NCBI RefSeq assembly: GCF_011806455.1
Contig: NZ_JAATOT010000007.1
Coordinates: 205,512-269,511, forward strand
DNA from: Celeribacter sp. HF31
GTDB taxonomy: Bacteria > Pseudomonadota > Alphaproteobacteria > Rhodobacterales > Rhodobacteraceae
Length of the DNA stretch: 64,000 nucleotides
Reading direction: 5' to 3'
Positions 27,894 through 36,923 of this stretch are shown one piece after another. The notes under the pieces are model-generated. The model made no database searches. It saw nothing but the letters and a program-made list of their open reading frames with translations, and had not been told where the DNA came from. How positions within the stretch are numbered: the first letter of the stretch is position 1; every line of letters starts with the position of its first letter. A program made the position numbers and the translations under genes.

Positions 27894-28865
27894 CTATTGT
27901 AAAATCAAATCCCTGGCGGTGCGCTCATCGGTAAAAACACCGGACAGAAGGCCCCCACCCAGCGCCGCCCGCAACGCAGGAAGCTTTGAATCGCCCGCAG
28001 CAACGCAATACACCGGCATCTTCTGCACCGGCACTTGCACCCCGACCATGCGGTGATTCACCGGGTGATCGAGGTAGCGACCAGCGCCGTCGAAAATATG
28101 GCCGCAAATCTCGCCAACACCCCCTGCGGCCCGCAAATCGGTGAGCTCCTCGGCGGTCAGGAAGCCATCGACATAGAGCGGCGCGTCATCGCCCATCTGT
28201 CCGATGCCCACGATGGCGAGATCGGCAGATTTCGCCAAGGCGCGCGAGGCTTTCACATGCGGCAGAGACCGATAGAGCACCAATTCCGCATCGTCACGCG
28301 CCGAGACCGGGGCGGACATTGGGTAATGCTTGGCGCGGGTCTTTTCCGCAAACCGCATTATAACTTCGTAAAACGACGCGGACCCATCTGGCGCGACATT
28401 GCCAATGAGCGACACCAGCTTGTGGTGCGCGCCATCGACGATGCGCAGATGTTCGACCACGGTCTTGAGCGTCCGCCCGGTGCCCAGCGCAAAGGTCTTG
28501 GGCTGCGTCTCCTCGAAGAACCGTTCCAACACCGGCGCGACAAAAGGCGCCAGCCCGATCAGCGGATCGGCCCCCGCCCCGATCCCCGGCGAGACCCAGG
28601 CTGCCTCCAACCCGAACCGGGCTTTGAGATCACGTTCCAGCTCAAGACAGCGCGCAATCGGATGATCGATCCGCACCCGGATCAACCCTTCGGCAGAGGC
28701 GCGTGCGACGAGCCGCTGCGCGCGCTGGCGGGAAATGCCCAACTCCTGCGCGATCTGATCCTGCGTCATGCCGCCGACAAAGGACAACCACGCCGCCCGC
28801 GCCGCCAAATCGCGCGGAGAGACATCGCTGTCCTCGGCAAAGCCTTGCACATTTCCTTTGGTCAT
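27894..28865 (-). CDS. smoC: SorC/DeoR-type transcriptional regulator of polyol use
   Basis: A 323-residue regulator of the SorC sugar-binding family. The helix-turn-helix is at about residues 25-60 (GMTQDQIAQELGISRQRAQRLV). The rest is the sugar-phosphate-isomerase-like effector domain, with GTGRTLKTVVEHL near residue 120 and a VGIGQMGDDAP segment. The ATG at 28865 is chosen because it overlaps the stop of the HAD gene (ATGA); the frame extends seven codons upstream. It lies between the HAD gene and smoE and presumably responds to a polyol or its phosphate. Confidence 0.9.
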   Translation of the reverse strand: MTKGNVQGFAEDSDVSPRDLAARAAWLSFVGGMTQDQIAQELGISRQRAQRLVARASAEGLIRVRIDHPIARCLELERDLKARFGLEAAWVSPGIGAGADPLIGLAPFVAPVLERFFEETQPKTFALGTGRTLKTVVEHLRIVDGAHHKLVSLIGNVAPDGSASFYEVIMRFAEKTRAKHYPMSAPVSARDDAELVLYRSLPHVKASRALAKSADLAIVGIGQMGDDAPLYVDGFLTAEELTDLRAAGGVGEICGHIFDGAGRYLDHPVNHRMVGVQVPVQKMPVYCVAAGDSKLPALRAALGGGLLSGVFTDERTARDLILQ

Positions 28866-29539
28866 GACCCTGACGCTCCCCCGCAAAGTTGCGGTGCAGC
28901 ATGAAAGAAATCCGCGAATGATGCAAATACGCGATGCGGCTCAACGCCATCTTCATGCGTCAGATCGAGGCCACGAAGGTGACTTCCGCCGGTGAACCGC
29001 CAAACGGTCATGCCCGCCGCCAATCCCGCCTGAACCCCCGCAAGCGAGTCCTCAATGACGAGGCAACGGCTTGGGGATACACGGTTTTTCTCCGCGACCA
29101 AAAGGAAAAGATCGGGGGCGGGTTTGCCGTGCGAGACCTCAGAGGCCGTGGTGCACCGGCCCTCGAAGAGATCGCTAAAGCCGACGATGCGCAACGAATC
29201 CGCCAGACGCGGCGGGCTTGAACTTGTGGCCAGGGTATAGGGCACGGAGAGCTGTGTGATCGCCTCACGCACGCCTTGGACGGGGCGCAACTCTTGTTGA
29301 AAGGCGGCAATGAGACGCGCACGGTAAGCGTCTTCGAAGCCATCTGGCAAGGTGAGGCCGAACGCCTCGCGGATCTGTTGCATCACGACCGGATAGCTGC
29401 GCCCAAGGAAATGCCGCGCCACATAGGCGGTGTCGATCTCGACCCCAAAGCCTGCCAATTCGTCGATCAGCATGCGGGCGGAAATCACCTCGCTGTCGAT
29501 CAGAACGCCGTCGCAATCAAAGATCACCAGATCGAACAT
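28862..29539 (-). CDS. HAD-superfamily hydrolase (beta-phosphoglucomutase/phosphatase-like)
   Basis: A 225-residue HAD enzyme with motif I FDCDGVLIDSE (nucleophile Asp at about residue 8), motif II TSS near residue 110, motif III Lys in HGKPAPDLF and motif IV VIEDSLAGVQAG. The cap is helical and short, as in sugar phosphatases and phosphoglucomutases. It overlaps the regulator gene by four bases and so belongs to the polyol operon, suggesting dephosphorylation or isomerisation of a sugar phosphate. No kinase gene is seen in this operon. A CGCTGGG-TG-CCCAGCG hairpin (29553-29568) lies just upstream of its start. Confidence 0.88.
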   Translation of the reverse strand: MFDLVIFDCDGVLIDSEVISARMLIDELAGFGVEIDTAYVARHFLGRSYPVVMQQIREAFGLTLPDGFEDAYRARLIAAFQQELRPVQGVREAITQLSVPYTLATSSSPPRLADSLRIVGFSDLFEGRCTTASEVSHGKPAPDLFLLVAEKNRVSPSRCLVIEDSLAGVQAGLAAGMTVWRFTGGSHLRGLDLTHEDGVEPHRVFASFADFFHAAPQLCGGASGS

Positions 29540-29590
29540 CGCCCCTCCCTCACGCTGGGTGCCCAGCGCCTTATGACAGAGCGACACCCC

Positions 29591-30424
29591 TCAGCCAAGC
29601 TCAAGCGTCGCCACGCCAAAGAGCGTTTCGGGATGGCCCGGCTGTGGCGGCGTGCCGCGGTACATGCGGGCGGTCTCGAAGGTGGCCTGCCAACCGAGCG
29701 ACACGAGGCGATTGCAAAATTCACCCTGCACGCCCGGCACGTCCAGAATGGCCCGGGTCTGGCCCAGCGCCCGTGCAGCAGCGGACATCAGCGCCAGAGC
29801 CGCCTCGGCATCGGGGGCAATCAGCGGTCCGATCTTGCAGCCGTCGCGACAGAGCCGCGCGGTGGCAAAACCGACCGGACCGTCAGGCCCGTCCAACACC
29901 ACGGTGCGGCGGGTCTCTGTGTCGAAAAGCCATGAGGACAGGAACCGAGGACGCAGGAAACCATTGGCCAAGAGATCGAGCTGACCGAGATCGGCGGCCT
30001 CACGCGGACCAAGCACCCGCAGACCCTCGCAGGTCACATCCGGCACAGGGCCTTCGAAGCGAAGGGTCGCGCCGGTTTTCTCAAATCCGGATTTGGCATA
30101 ATTCGCCTGCTGCTCTGCCACACCATCGAGACCGACAGTGCGCGTGCCTGCGTGCTCAAGCGCGTGGCTCCAAAGCTTGAGGCCAATGCCCCGTCCGCGA
30201 TATTTCGGCTTGCAGATGTACAGCCCCAGAAAGGCAAAGCCCGGCGAATGGTTCACAACCGAAATCGCCGCCGCCAGACCGCTTTTCTTTTCCGCGACAA
30301 AAAAGCCCTCCTGATCGGCGCGCGCGAAAACTTCGGCATCCTCAAGCCCCGGGTTCCAGCCCTCTTCGGCCGCCCAGTCGAGCATGGTCGCAACCTCTGC
30401 GGAGCTGGCGCTGCGCAGGATCAA
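29591..30424 (-). CDS. GNAT acetyltransferase with two domains, TTG start
   Basis: A 277-residue protein. The N-terminal GNAT domain (about residues 1-125) has the acetyl-CoA loop YRGRGIGLKLW. The C-terminal part (about 130-277) is the extra acetyltransferase-like domain found in YitH-type proteins. The start codon is a TTG at 30424 that overlaps the stop of the GntR gene; the N-terminus it gives (ILRSASSAEVATMLDWAAEEGWNPG-like order) fits the family, and the first internal Met would cut the fold. Substrate unknown. It is coupled to the GntR regulator. Confidence 0.85.
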   Translation of the reverse strand: MILRSASSAEVATMLDWAAEEGWNPGLEDAEVFARADQEGFFVAEKKSGLAAAISVVNHSPGFAFLGLYICKPKYRGRGIGLKLWSHALEHAGTRTVGLDGVAEQQANYAKSGFEKTGATLRFEGPVPDVTCEGLRVLGPREAADLGQLDLLANGFLRPRFLSSWLFDTETRRTVVLDGPDGPVGFATARLCRDGCKIGPLIAPDAEAALALMSAAARALGQTRAILDVPGVQGEFCNRLVSLGWQATFETARMYRGTPPQPGHPETLFGVATLELG

Positions 30425-31107
30425 TTGAGCGCCTCTTTCAGAGATTTCGGCACCGACGGCTGATCGCGCAGATCGAGCGAAGTCAGAAGGTCCAAGAGGT
30501 GATGATGCATCAACTCCTCCGCCGCCGCGCCATCGTGACGGGCCAGAGCCTTGATCAACGCATCATGGGCGTGGCTCTCGCACAGGGCGGTGCGCCGTTG
30601 CCAATAGAGCGCGATGATCAGCGACGAGCGCGAGACGAGCTGGGCGATGAATTCGGCGACGGTGGATTGGTCGGCGATGCGGGCGATCTCGACATGGAAC
30701 ATGCCGGAGAGGTGCAACGCACGGCCCGTGTCGCCGGCGTGCAGCGCGGCATGTTCTTCGTCGATATGTTTTTGCAGGATCTTGATGTCTTCGGGCGTCG
30801 CGCGTTCGGCGGCGGATTTTGCGGTGCGAGGCTCCAACAGAGACCGCGCCTCGAAAACCTCGCGCGCCTCTTTGACGGAGGGCTGCGCGACGAAGGCACC
30901 GCGATTGCGCTTCAGCTCGACCAGACGGTCATGGGCCAGTTCCTGGAGCGCGGCGCGCACGACGGTGCGGCTTACGCCATAAATCTCTCCGACCTCGTCC
31001 TCGCTCAGCTTCATACCCGGCGACAGGCGATGTTCGTGGATGGCTATGGCAAGGCTCTCTGCGACCCTCGCGCTCCCGCTTTCCCTCTGATCTGCCTGAC
31101 CCTGCAT
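30421..31107 (-). CDS. GntR-family regulator, FCD type
   Basis: A 228-residue regulator. The winged helix is at about residues 10-75 (LSEDEVGEIYGVSRTVVRAALQELAHD). The all-helical FCD effector domain (about residues 85-210) keeps the metal-binding histidines (HLSGMFHVEIA and MHHHLLDL). Such proteins sense carboxylic or amino acids. It is divergent from a polyamine-type ABC transporter with a racemase, the most likely target, and is translated with the GNAT gene. Confidence 0.92.
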   Translation of the reverse strand: MQGQADQRESGSARVAESLAIAIHEHRLSPGMKLSEDEVGEIYGVSRTVVRAALQELAHDRLVELKRNRGAFVAQPSVKEAREVFEARSLLEPRTAKSAAERATPEDIKILQKHIDEEHAALHAGDTGRALHLSGMFHVEIARIADQSTVAEFIAQLVSRSSLIIALYWQRRTALCESHAHDALIKALARHDGAAAEELMHHHLLDLLTSLDLRDQPSVPKSLKEALN

Positions 31108-31197
31108 CTTTTTATCCTTCGCACTCGACCGTTGTCCTAGTTTCCGCCCTCGCGTCCGATTCTCAAGTCTGGAAGGGAAATAATATTGTTTACGATT

Positions 31198-31207
31198 TTG
31201 TATACAA
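31198..31207. promoter_or_regulatory. TTGTATACAA palindrome, candidate GntR operator
   Basis: A perfect 10-bp palindrome within an AT-rich stretch (about 31175-31225) between the divergent GntR gene and the ABC transporter operon. FCD-type GntR regulators commonly bind short palindromes with a TTGTAT-like half-site. The rest of the 250-base gap holds no gene. Confidence 0.5.
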
Positions 31208-31357
31208 TTTTAGCGCATAATTAATGCACTCTTATGTACGAGGCGCACAAACAGCAGGCAAAATATGCCCAGCCGCGCCGCAACTGCGAAAAAAACTTCG
31301 GCTCAGGCAAAAACCGGACAAGCGTAATCCCATCGAAACGCAAGCAGCAGGTGAGAT

Positions 31358-32332
31358 ATGCGCTCTGGTAAAGACCTGGAACTCGTGACACTGACCAAGC
31401 GCTATGGCGACACCACCGCCGTGGATGCAATCAATTACGTCTTTGAGAACGGCACCTATGTGTGCCTTTTGGGCCCGTCGGGCTGCGGCAAATCCACAAC
31501 GCTCCGGATGATCGCCGGGCATGAAAGCGTCACCGACGGCTCGATCCTTTTGGACGGGTTCGACATTTCGCGCTTGCCGCCCGCCAAGCGCGGCACGGCG
31601 ATGATGTTTCAAAGCTACGCGCTCTTCCCGCACCTTAACGTGCGCGACAACGTGGCGTTTTCTTTGCGCATGAAGGGGGTCGACAAGGCGGAGCGCCATA
31701 AAGCCGCCGGCGAGATGCTTGAGCTGGTGCATATGACCGATTTCGCGGATCGGCTTCCGGCGCAACTCTCAGGCGGTCAACAACAGCGTGTCGCCCTGGC
31801 CCGCGCTCTGGTGACCAAGCCCCGCGTCTTGTTGCTCGATGAACCGCTCTCTGCGCTCGATCCGTTTTTGCGGATCAAGGTGCGTGCCGAGTTGAAACGC
31901 ATTCAGCGCGAGTTGGGCATCACCTTCCTGCACGTGACCCATGGTCAGGACGAAGCCCTCGCGCTCGCCGATGAGATCGTGGTGATGAACAATTCCGTCA
32001 TCGAACAGGCCGGTCCCGCCCGCGAGGTGTGGAACACGCCGAAAACCGAATTCGTTGCGCGCTTTATGGGCGGTCACAATGTGATCTCTCTGGATGGCGC
32101 CAAAGTCGCGCTGCGCGCCGATGAGGTGCTTCTGGGCGACACGGGTCTGCCCGCCACCGTCACCTCGGTCGAATATCAGGGCGCCCATGTGGCGATGACT
32201 TCGATGACGGACGCGGGCGAAGAGGTTCTGGCCCTCGTGCCCGAAAGCACCTTCTTTTCCAATCCAAAGAACCCGGGCGATGCGGTGAGCCTCGCTTGGG
32301 ACGAGGGGCGGCTGCACCGCCTCCAAGCCTGA
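31358..32332 (+). CDS. Polyamine-type ABC transporter ATP-binding protein
   Basis: A 324-residue ATPase of the PotA/FbpC group. Walker A is GPSGCGKST (about residue 40), signature LSGGQQQRVALARAL (about residue 136) and Walker B VLLLDEPLSALD. Residues 240-324 form a TOBE domain. It is the first gene of an operon with a Tat-exported binding protein, two permeases and a racemase. Transport of an amino-acid derivative, opine or polyamine is inferred from family and context. Confidence 0.93.
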   Translation: MRSGKDLELVTLTKRYGDTTAVDAINYVFENGTYVCLLGPSGCGKSTTLRMIAGHESVTDGSILLDGFDISRLPPAKRGTAMMFQSYALFPHLNVRDNVAFSLRMKGVDKAERHKAAGEMLELVHMTDFADRLPAQLSGGQQQRVALARALVTKPRVLLLDEPLSALDPFLRIKVRAELKRIQRELGITFLHVTHGQDEALALADEIVVMNNSVIEQAGPAREVWNTPKTEFVARFMGGHNVISLDGAKVALRADEVLLGDTGLPATVTSVEYQGAHVAMTSMTDAGEEVLALVPESTFFSNPKNPGDAVSLAWDEGRLHRLQA

Positions 32333-32363
32333 TAAAAACCACTCCAACAAGGGATGAACTCAC

Positions 32364-33629
32364 ATGTCTAAAATGCGTTACTCGCGGCGTGCCGTGCTCA
32401 AAGGCGGTGCCGCTGCCGTTGCCGCCTCGACCCTTCCGGCGCCGATGGTCTGGGCCCAGGAAATCAAGGACATCACGCTGCGCCAATTCGGCACCGGCGT
32501 GTCGAACCTCAACGATGTGGCCAACAAGGTGAAAGAAGACCTGGGCTTCACGCTTGAGATGACCGCTCTGGATTCCGATAGCGTGACCCAGCGCGCCGCG
32601 ACCCAGCCCGACAGCTTTGACATCGCCGACATCGAATACTGGATCTGTAAGAAAGTCTGGCCGACCGGCAACCTTCAGGCCATGGACACCTCGAAAATCG
32701 CCAATTACGACAAGATCGTCGGCATTTTCCGTGACGGCAAACTGACGCCGGAGTCCACGATCGCACAGGGCACCGCGCCGCACACCGTGGGCTTTGTCGA
32801 CGGCCCGGGCGGCACCTCCTTCGCCGATGAAGAGACCGGCTGGATGACCCTCATCCCGACGATCTATAACGCCGACACGCTGGGCATCCGCCCCGACCTC
32901 ATCGGTCGCCCGATCAACACCTGGGCCGAGCTTCTGAACCCGGAATTCAAGGGCAAAGCCTCGATCCTCGACATTTCCTCGATCGGTATCATGGATATGG
33001 CGATGGTCTGCGAGGCCATGGGCGAGATCCAATATGGCGACAAGGGCAACATGACCCGCGAAGAGATCGACAAGACCATGGCGATCTTCACCGAAGCCAA
33101 GAAAAACGGCCAGTTCCGCGCGTTCTGGAAGACTTTCGATGAATCCGTGAACCTGATGGCCTCGGGCGAAGTCGTGATCCAATCCATGTGGTCTCCGGCG
33201 ATCACCGCGGTGAAATCGCGCGGCATCGAGTGCGTCTACCAGCCGTTGAAAGAGGGCTATCGGAGCTGGGGCGGCGGCATCGGCCTGTCGTCTTCGCTCT
33301 CCGGCATGGAGCTTGACGCGGCCTACGAATACATCAACTGGTATCTCTCCGGTTGGGTCGGCGGCTATCTGATGCGTCAGGGCTACTACTCCGCCGTGCC
33401 GGAAACCTCGAAGAACTTCATGACCGAGAACGAGTGGGGCTACTGGTTTGAGGGCAAGCCCGCGACCGACGTCATCACCTCGCCGACCGGCGACATTCTG
33501 GCGCAAGCCGGCGACACGCGCGATGGCGGGTCGTTCTACGACCGCATGGGGTCCGTGGCCTGCTGGAACGCCGTCATGGACGAGAACCAATATATGGTTC
33601 GCAAATGGAACGAGTTCATCGCGTCCTGA
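32364..33629 (+). CDS. ABC transporter substrate-binding protein with Tat signal
   Basis: A 421-residue PotD-like periplasmic binding protein. The N-terminus contains a twin-arginine export motif (SRRAVLKGG) followed by a hydrophobic stretch and an AQE cleavage region near residue 32, so it is probably exported folded through the Tat system. The ligand is unknown. Two hairpins follow the stop codon. Confidence 0.92.
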   Translation: MSKMRYSRRAVLKGGAAAVAASTLPAPMVWAQEIKDITLRQFGTGVSNLNDVANKVKEDLGFTLEMTALDSDSVTQRAATQPDSFDIADIEYWICKKVWPTGNLQAMDTSKIANYDKIVGIFRDGKLTPESTIAQGTAPHTVGFVDGPGGTSFADEETGWMTLIPTIYNADTLGIRPDLIGRPINTWAELLNPEFKGKASILDISSIGIMDMAMVCEAMGEIQYGDKGNMTREEIDKTMAIFTEAKKNGQFRAFWKTFDESVNLMASGEVVIQSMWSPAITAVKSRGIECVYQPLKEGYRSWGGGIGLSSSLSGMELDAAYEYINWYLSGWVGGYLMRQGYYSAVPETSKNFMTENEWGYWFEGKPATDVITSPTGDILAQAGDTRDGGSFYDRMGSVACWNAVMDENQYMVRKWNEFIAS

Positions 33630-33646
33630 TCAGCGTCATGACCAAA

Positions 33647-33690
33647 GAGGGGGCGCTGCCCCCTCCACCGTGCAGGCGTCCCGTCTGCAC
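33647..33690 (+). promoter_or_regulatory. Twin intercistronic hairpins after the binding-protein gene
   Basis: Hairpin 1: GAGGGGGC (33647-33654) with GCCCCCTC (33658-33665), 3-base loop. Hairpin 2: a 9-bp stem with one G-T pair from GTGCAG (33670-33675) to CTGCAC (33685-33690). They lie between the binding-protein and permease genes and probably protect the upstream message or lower downstream expression. Confidence 0.65.
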
Positions 33691-33743
33691 GTTTCCTCCC
33701 CCAGGGATATTTTTAAAACGCTTTAGACAGAAGAAGGCGCACG

Positions 33744-34598
33744 ATGCTCAAGAACCGTCACATCCAGGGCTGGCTTCAGGCCTCGCCTTTGACCCTGATC
33801 CTGATCGGGTTCCTGATCCTGCCGATCATCACCATCGTGGTGGTGAGTTTCTGGCAGGCCACCGAGTTTTCGATCATCCCGGCGTTTACGCTTGAGAATT
33901 ACGAATTCCTCTTCGGCTCTCCGGTGACCTACAAAGTCTTTTTCGCGACCTTCAAATATGCCGTGATCACATGGGCGCTGACCCTCGCCATCGGCTTTAC
34001 GGTCGCCTATTATCTGGCCTTTCATATCCAGAACCAGACGACGCAGATCGCGCTTTTCCTGCTGTGCACCATCCCGTTCTGGACCTCGAACATCATCCGG
34101 ATGATTTCCTGGATTCCCTTCCTCGGACGCAACGGCATCGCGAACTCCATGCTGCAAAGCTGGGGCGTCATAGATCAGCCGCTTGAATGGCTCTTGTATT
34201 CCGATTTCTCCGTGATCCTCGCCTTCGTGCATCTCTACACGCTCTTCATGGTCGTGCCGATTTTCAACACCATGACGCGGATTGATCATAGCCTGATCGA
34301 AGCCGCCCGCGACAATGGCGCCAGCGGATTTCAGACCCTAACCCACGTGATTTTGCCCCTCACAAAGCCCGGCATCATGATCGGCACCATCTTTGTGCTG
34401 ACCCTCGTGATGGGCGATTTCATCACCGTGCGCTTCATGTCCGGGTCGCAAAAGGCCAACGTCGGGCGGTTAATCTCGAACGACATTTCCCTGCTGCAAT
34501 ACCCGTCTGCCGCCGCCACCGCCGTGATCCTTTTGATCACCGTCCTGATCGTGATCGGCATCCTGTTGCGCTTTGTCGACATCCGAAAGGAGCTCTGA
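33744..34598 (+). CDS. ABC transporter permease (PotB-like)
   Basis: A 284-residue inner-membrane protein with six helices. The ATPase-docking EAA loop is EAARDNGASGFQTLTHVILPLTKPG (about residues 188-212). It is separated from the binding-protein gene by the twin hairpins and followed after one base by the second permease gene. Confidence 0.93.
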   Translation: MLKNRHIQGWLQASPLTLILIGFLILPIITIVVVSFWQATEFSIIPAFTLENYEFLFGSPVTYKVFFATFKYAVITWALTLAIGFTVAYYLAFHIQNQTTQIALFLLCTIPFWTSNIIRMISWIPFLGRNGIANSMLQSWGVIDQPLEWLLYSDFSVILAFVHLYTLFMVVPIFNTMTRIDHSLIEAARDNGASGFQTLTHVILPLTKPGIMIGTIFVLTLVMGDFITVRFMSGSQKANVGRLISNDISLLQYPSAAATAVILLITVLIVIGILLRFVDIRKEL

Positions 34599-34599
34599 C

Positions 34600-35436
34600 A
34601 TGGAAAAGAAATCCAAATCCTTCTACGTGCTGACCGCCTTCTTCGGGCTGTTCATCCTGTTCCTTTACGGCCCCACGCTGACCATCGGCATTCTCTCGTT
34701 CCAAGGCCCCGGCGGCGGGCTTACGTTTCCGATGCAGGGCACCTCGCTCAACTGGTTCCGTGAGCTGTTCCAGGAACAGGCCGTGGGCGACATCTGGGGC
34801 AGTTTCCGCCGCTCCTTCGCGCTTGGCCTCATGGTCATGGTGACGACCGTTGTGGTCTCAGTCATGGGTGGTTTCGCCTTCCGCAAACGCTTCGCGGGCT
34901 CCGGGATTCTGTTCTACCTGATCATCGCCTCGCTGGTGATCCCCTCGATCCTGATCTCTCTGGGGGTCGGCTTGATCTTCAACCAATTCGGCTTGAAAAT
35001 TCACTGGGCCACCTCGGGCTTTGGCTCGCAGCTCACCTGGACCCTGCCCTTCGGCCTGTTGATCATGTTCGCCGTCTTCAACCGCTTCGACAAATCCTTC
35101 GAAGAAGCCGCCCGTGACCAAGGCGCCTCCCCTTGGCAAACCGTGCGTTATGTGGTCTTGCCGATCATCGCGCCCTCGCTCATCGGGGTTGGCCTCTTTG
35201 GCTTTACGCTGTCCTATGACGAATTCGCGCGAACCCTGTTGACCGCAGGCTCTTACAACACGCTGCCGCTGGAGATTTTCGGCATGACGACCAATGTGAC
35301 CACGCCGGTGATCTATGCTTTGGGCACGATGACCACGCTGTTCTCCCTGATCATCATCGGGGCATTCCTGTTAACCGTCTGGATCTTGGGCAAACGCCGC
35401 GCCCGGTTCGGATCCGATGCGGGCAAAGGTGTCTGA
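34600..35436 (+). CDS. ABC transporter permease (PotC-like)
   Basis: A 278-residue permease with six helices and EAA loop EEAARDQGASPWQTVRYVVLP (about residues 166-186). The ATG at 34600 is chosen because AAGGAG lies at the right distance upstream, inside the end of the previous gene. Confidence 0.93.
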   Translation: MEKKSKSFYVLTAFFGLFILFLYGPTLTIGILSFQGPGGGLTFPMQGTSLNWFRELFQEQAVGDIWGSFRRSFALGLMVMVTTVVVSVMGGFAFRKRFAGSGILFYLIIASLVIPSILISLGVGLIFNQFGLKIHWATSGFGSQLTWTLPFGLLIMFAVFNRFDKSFEEAARDQGASPWQTVRYVVLPIIAPSLIGVGLFGFTLSYDEFARTLLTAGSYNTLPLEIFGMTTNVTTPVIYALGTMTTLFSLIIIGAFLLTVWILGKRRARFGSDAGKGV

Positions 35437-35444
35437 GGCAAACC

Positions 35445-36104
35445 GTGAAAATTCTCTTTCTCAACCCCAACTCGTCAAGCCATATGACCGAGAGCGTCGT
35501 GGCGACAGCACGCGCGATTTTGCCCGAAGCAGACATCCTCGGCTGGACCAACCATGACGGCCCGCCCGCCATTCAAGGCCCCGAAGACGGTGCGGCGGCT
35601 CTGGCCGGTCAGATGGCTCTCTTGCCGAAAGCCCGCGCCGAAGGAGTCGATGTCATCGTCATCGCCTGTTTTGACGACACGGGCCTGAGTGAGATGCGCG
35701 CCGCGGCGCATTGCCCGGTGATCGGCATCGGCCAAGCCGCCTATCATATGGCGCTTTTGATGGGGCAAAACTTTGGCGTGGTGACCACGCTCGACGTCTC
35801 CCTGCCCGTGATTGAGGCCAACATCCAAACCCAAGGTTTCAGCACCCAATGTCTGGGCGTCAAAGCCAGCGGCATTCCGGTGCTCGACGTCGAAGAGGGC
35901 CGCCCCGAGGTGCTGGACCGCTTGGCCGAGAACATCCGGAGCATGGGCGATGCGGGCGCCTCGGCGATCATCCTCGGCTGTGCGGGCATGTCGGCGCATC
36001 ACGCGGTGCTGTCCGAGCAAACCGGGCTGATGCTGATCGACGGGGTGCGGGCGGCCACCGCACTGGCGCATGCCATGGGGCGGATGCAGCAACACGCGGG
36101 CTAA
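35445..36104 (+). CDS. Asp/Glu/hydantoin racemase family protein
   Basis: A 219-residue cofactor-independent racemase. The two catalytic cysteines are visible in VIACFDDTGL (about residue 74) and ILGCAGMS (about residue 182). The N-terminus NPNSSSHMTES is the hallmark of hydantoin racemase-like proteins. GTG start at 35445, eight bases after the permease. Its place at the end of the transporter operon suggests that the imported compound is racemised, for example an N-carbamoyl or hydantoin-type amino-acid derivative. No hydantoinase is nearby. Confidence 0.9.
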   Translation: MKILFLNPNSSSHMTESVVATARAILPEADILGWTNHDGPPAIQGPEDGAAALAGQMALLPKARAEGVDVIVIACFDDTGLSEMRAAAHCPVIGIGQAAYHMALLMGQNFGVVTTLDVSLPVIEANIQTQGFSTQCLGVKASGIPVLDVEEGRPEVLDRLAENIRSMGDAGASAIILGCAGMSAHHAVLSEQTGLMLIDGVRAATALAHAMGRMQQHAG

Positions 36105-36113
36105 GCGTTTAAA

Positions 36114-36154
36114 GCGTTTTTCTTTTTATCTGAGCCAGAGAAAAAGAAAAACGC
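36114..36154. terminator. Bidirectional terminator, 14-bp perfect stem
   Basis: GCGTTTTTCTTTTT (36114-36127) and AAAAAGAAAAACGC (36141-36154) are perfect inverted copies around a 13-base loop. It lies between the convergent racemase and TetR genes. The A/T-rich stem supplies a T tract on either strand. Confidence 0.75.
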
Positions 36155-36221
36155 AGTGCAACATATAAACGTTGTGAGCGCTTCACACAAAATCTGTGAT
36201 TCAGATTTAATGCGAAACGCT

Positions 36222-36923
36222 TTAGTGCGAACTGAGCCAGGCCGCATTGCCGCGCGCCAAAAGGCTGTCCTCCGGGATGTCGGGCAGGCTTTGCGGCACA
36301 GCCTGCTTTGCCACCGTCACAGAGCTCTCGAAGTCGAGCCCCAAGATGCGCAGCATTGCCGCCACGAAAGCCTCTATATCCACCGCTTCGCCTGCCATGA
36401 TCCGCCGCAAGATCGCGATGGTGCCGACTTCGAGCATGTCGAAAATCAGGCTCTCGGGCACATCTTGAAACGCACCACACGCAATGCCGTCGGAGATAAA
36501 TCGCGGCCCGGTTTCACAGAGCACAGCGGCGAAACTGAAACTGCGCCGCCCAAGACGCGCGGTGAATTCGAGGAACAACGTATTGCGCCGGGCGATCTCG
36601 ATGAAAACGTGAATGCCATGGGCAATGCGCTCCGCCGGTGGCTGGCTCAGGTCGACGGAGTCCTTGACCAGCAAAACCACCTCGCGCCCCAGCGCAATCC
36701 GCGCCGTTTCCAACGCATCTTCGATCGTGTCGAAATAGTTGTAAAACGTCCCGCGCGACACGCCCGCGCGGCTCACCACATGGTCAATCACCGTGCCGTT
36801 CAGGCCGCGTTCGGCAAAGACCAGAATGCCGGCCTCGATCAACCGCTCAAGCGTTTTTTCACGCCGCGCCTGACCGACCCGCGTGCGGTGATCTTCTTTC
36901 TGATGCTCGGGCCTGTCGCTCAT
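36222..36923 (-). CDS. TetR-family regulator of the efflux operon
   Basis: A 233-residue regulator. The N-terminal TetR helix-turn-helix lies at about residues 25-70 (LIEAGILVFAERGLNGTVIDHVVSRAGVSRGTFYNYF). The C-terminal helical domain should bind a drug-like ligand. Its ATG overlaps the stop of the RND gene (ATGA), so the regulator is the last gene of the operon it probably controls, rather than being divergent as is more usual. Confidence 0.92.
   Translation of the reverse strand: MSDRPEHQKEDHRTRVGQARREKTLERLIEAGILVFAERGLNGTVIDHVVSRAGVSRGTFYNYFDTIEDALETARIALGREVVLLVKDSVDLSQPPAERIAHGIHVFIEIARRNTLFLEFTARLGRRSFSFAAVLCETGPRFISDGIACGAFQDVPESLIFDMLEVGTIAILRRIMAGEAVDIEAFVAAMLRILGLDFESSVTVAKQAVPQSLPDIPEDSLLARGNAAWLSSH

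Noticed and set aside
26566..28056. A 496-codon plus-strand frame across smoE and the regulator gene
   Set aside because: It is antisense to two well-supported genes and crosses their intergenic operator; no ribosome site or family features.
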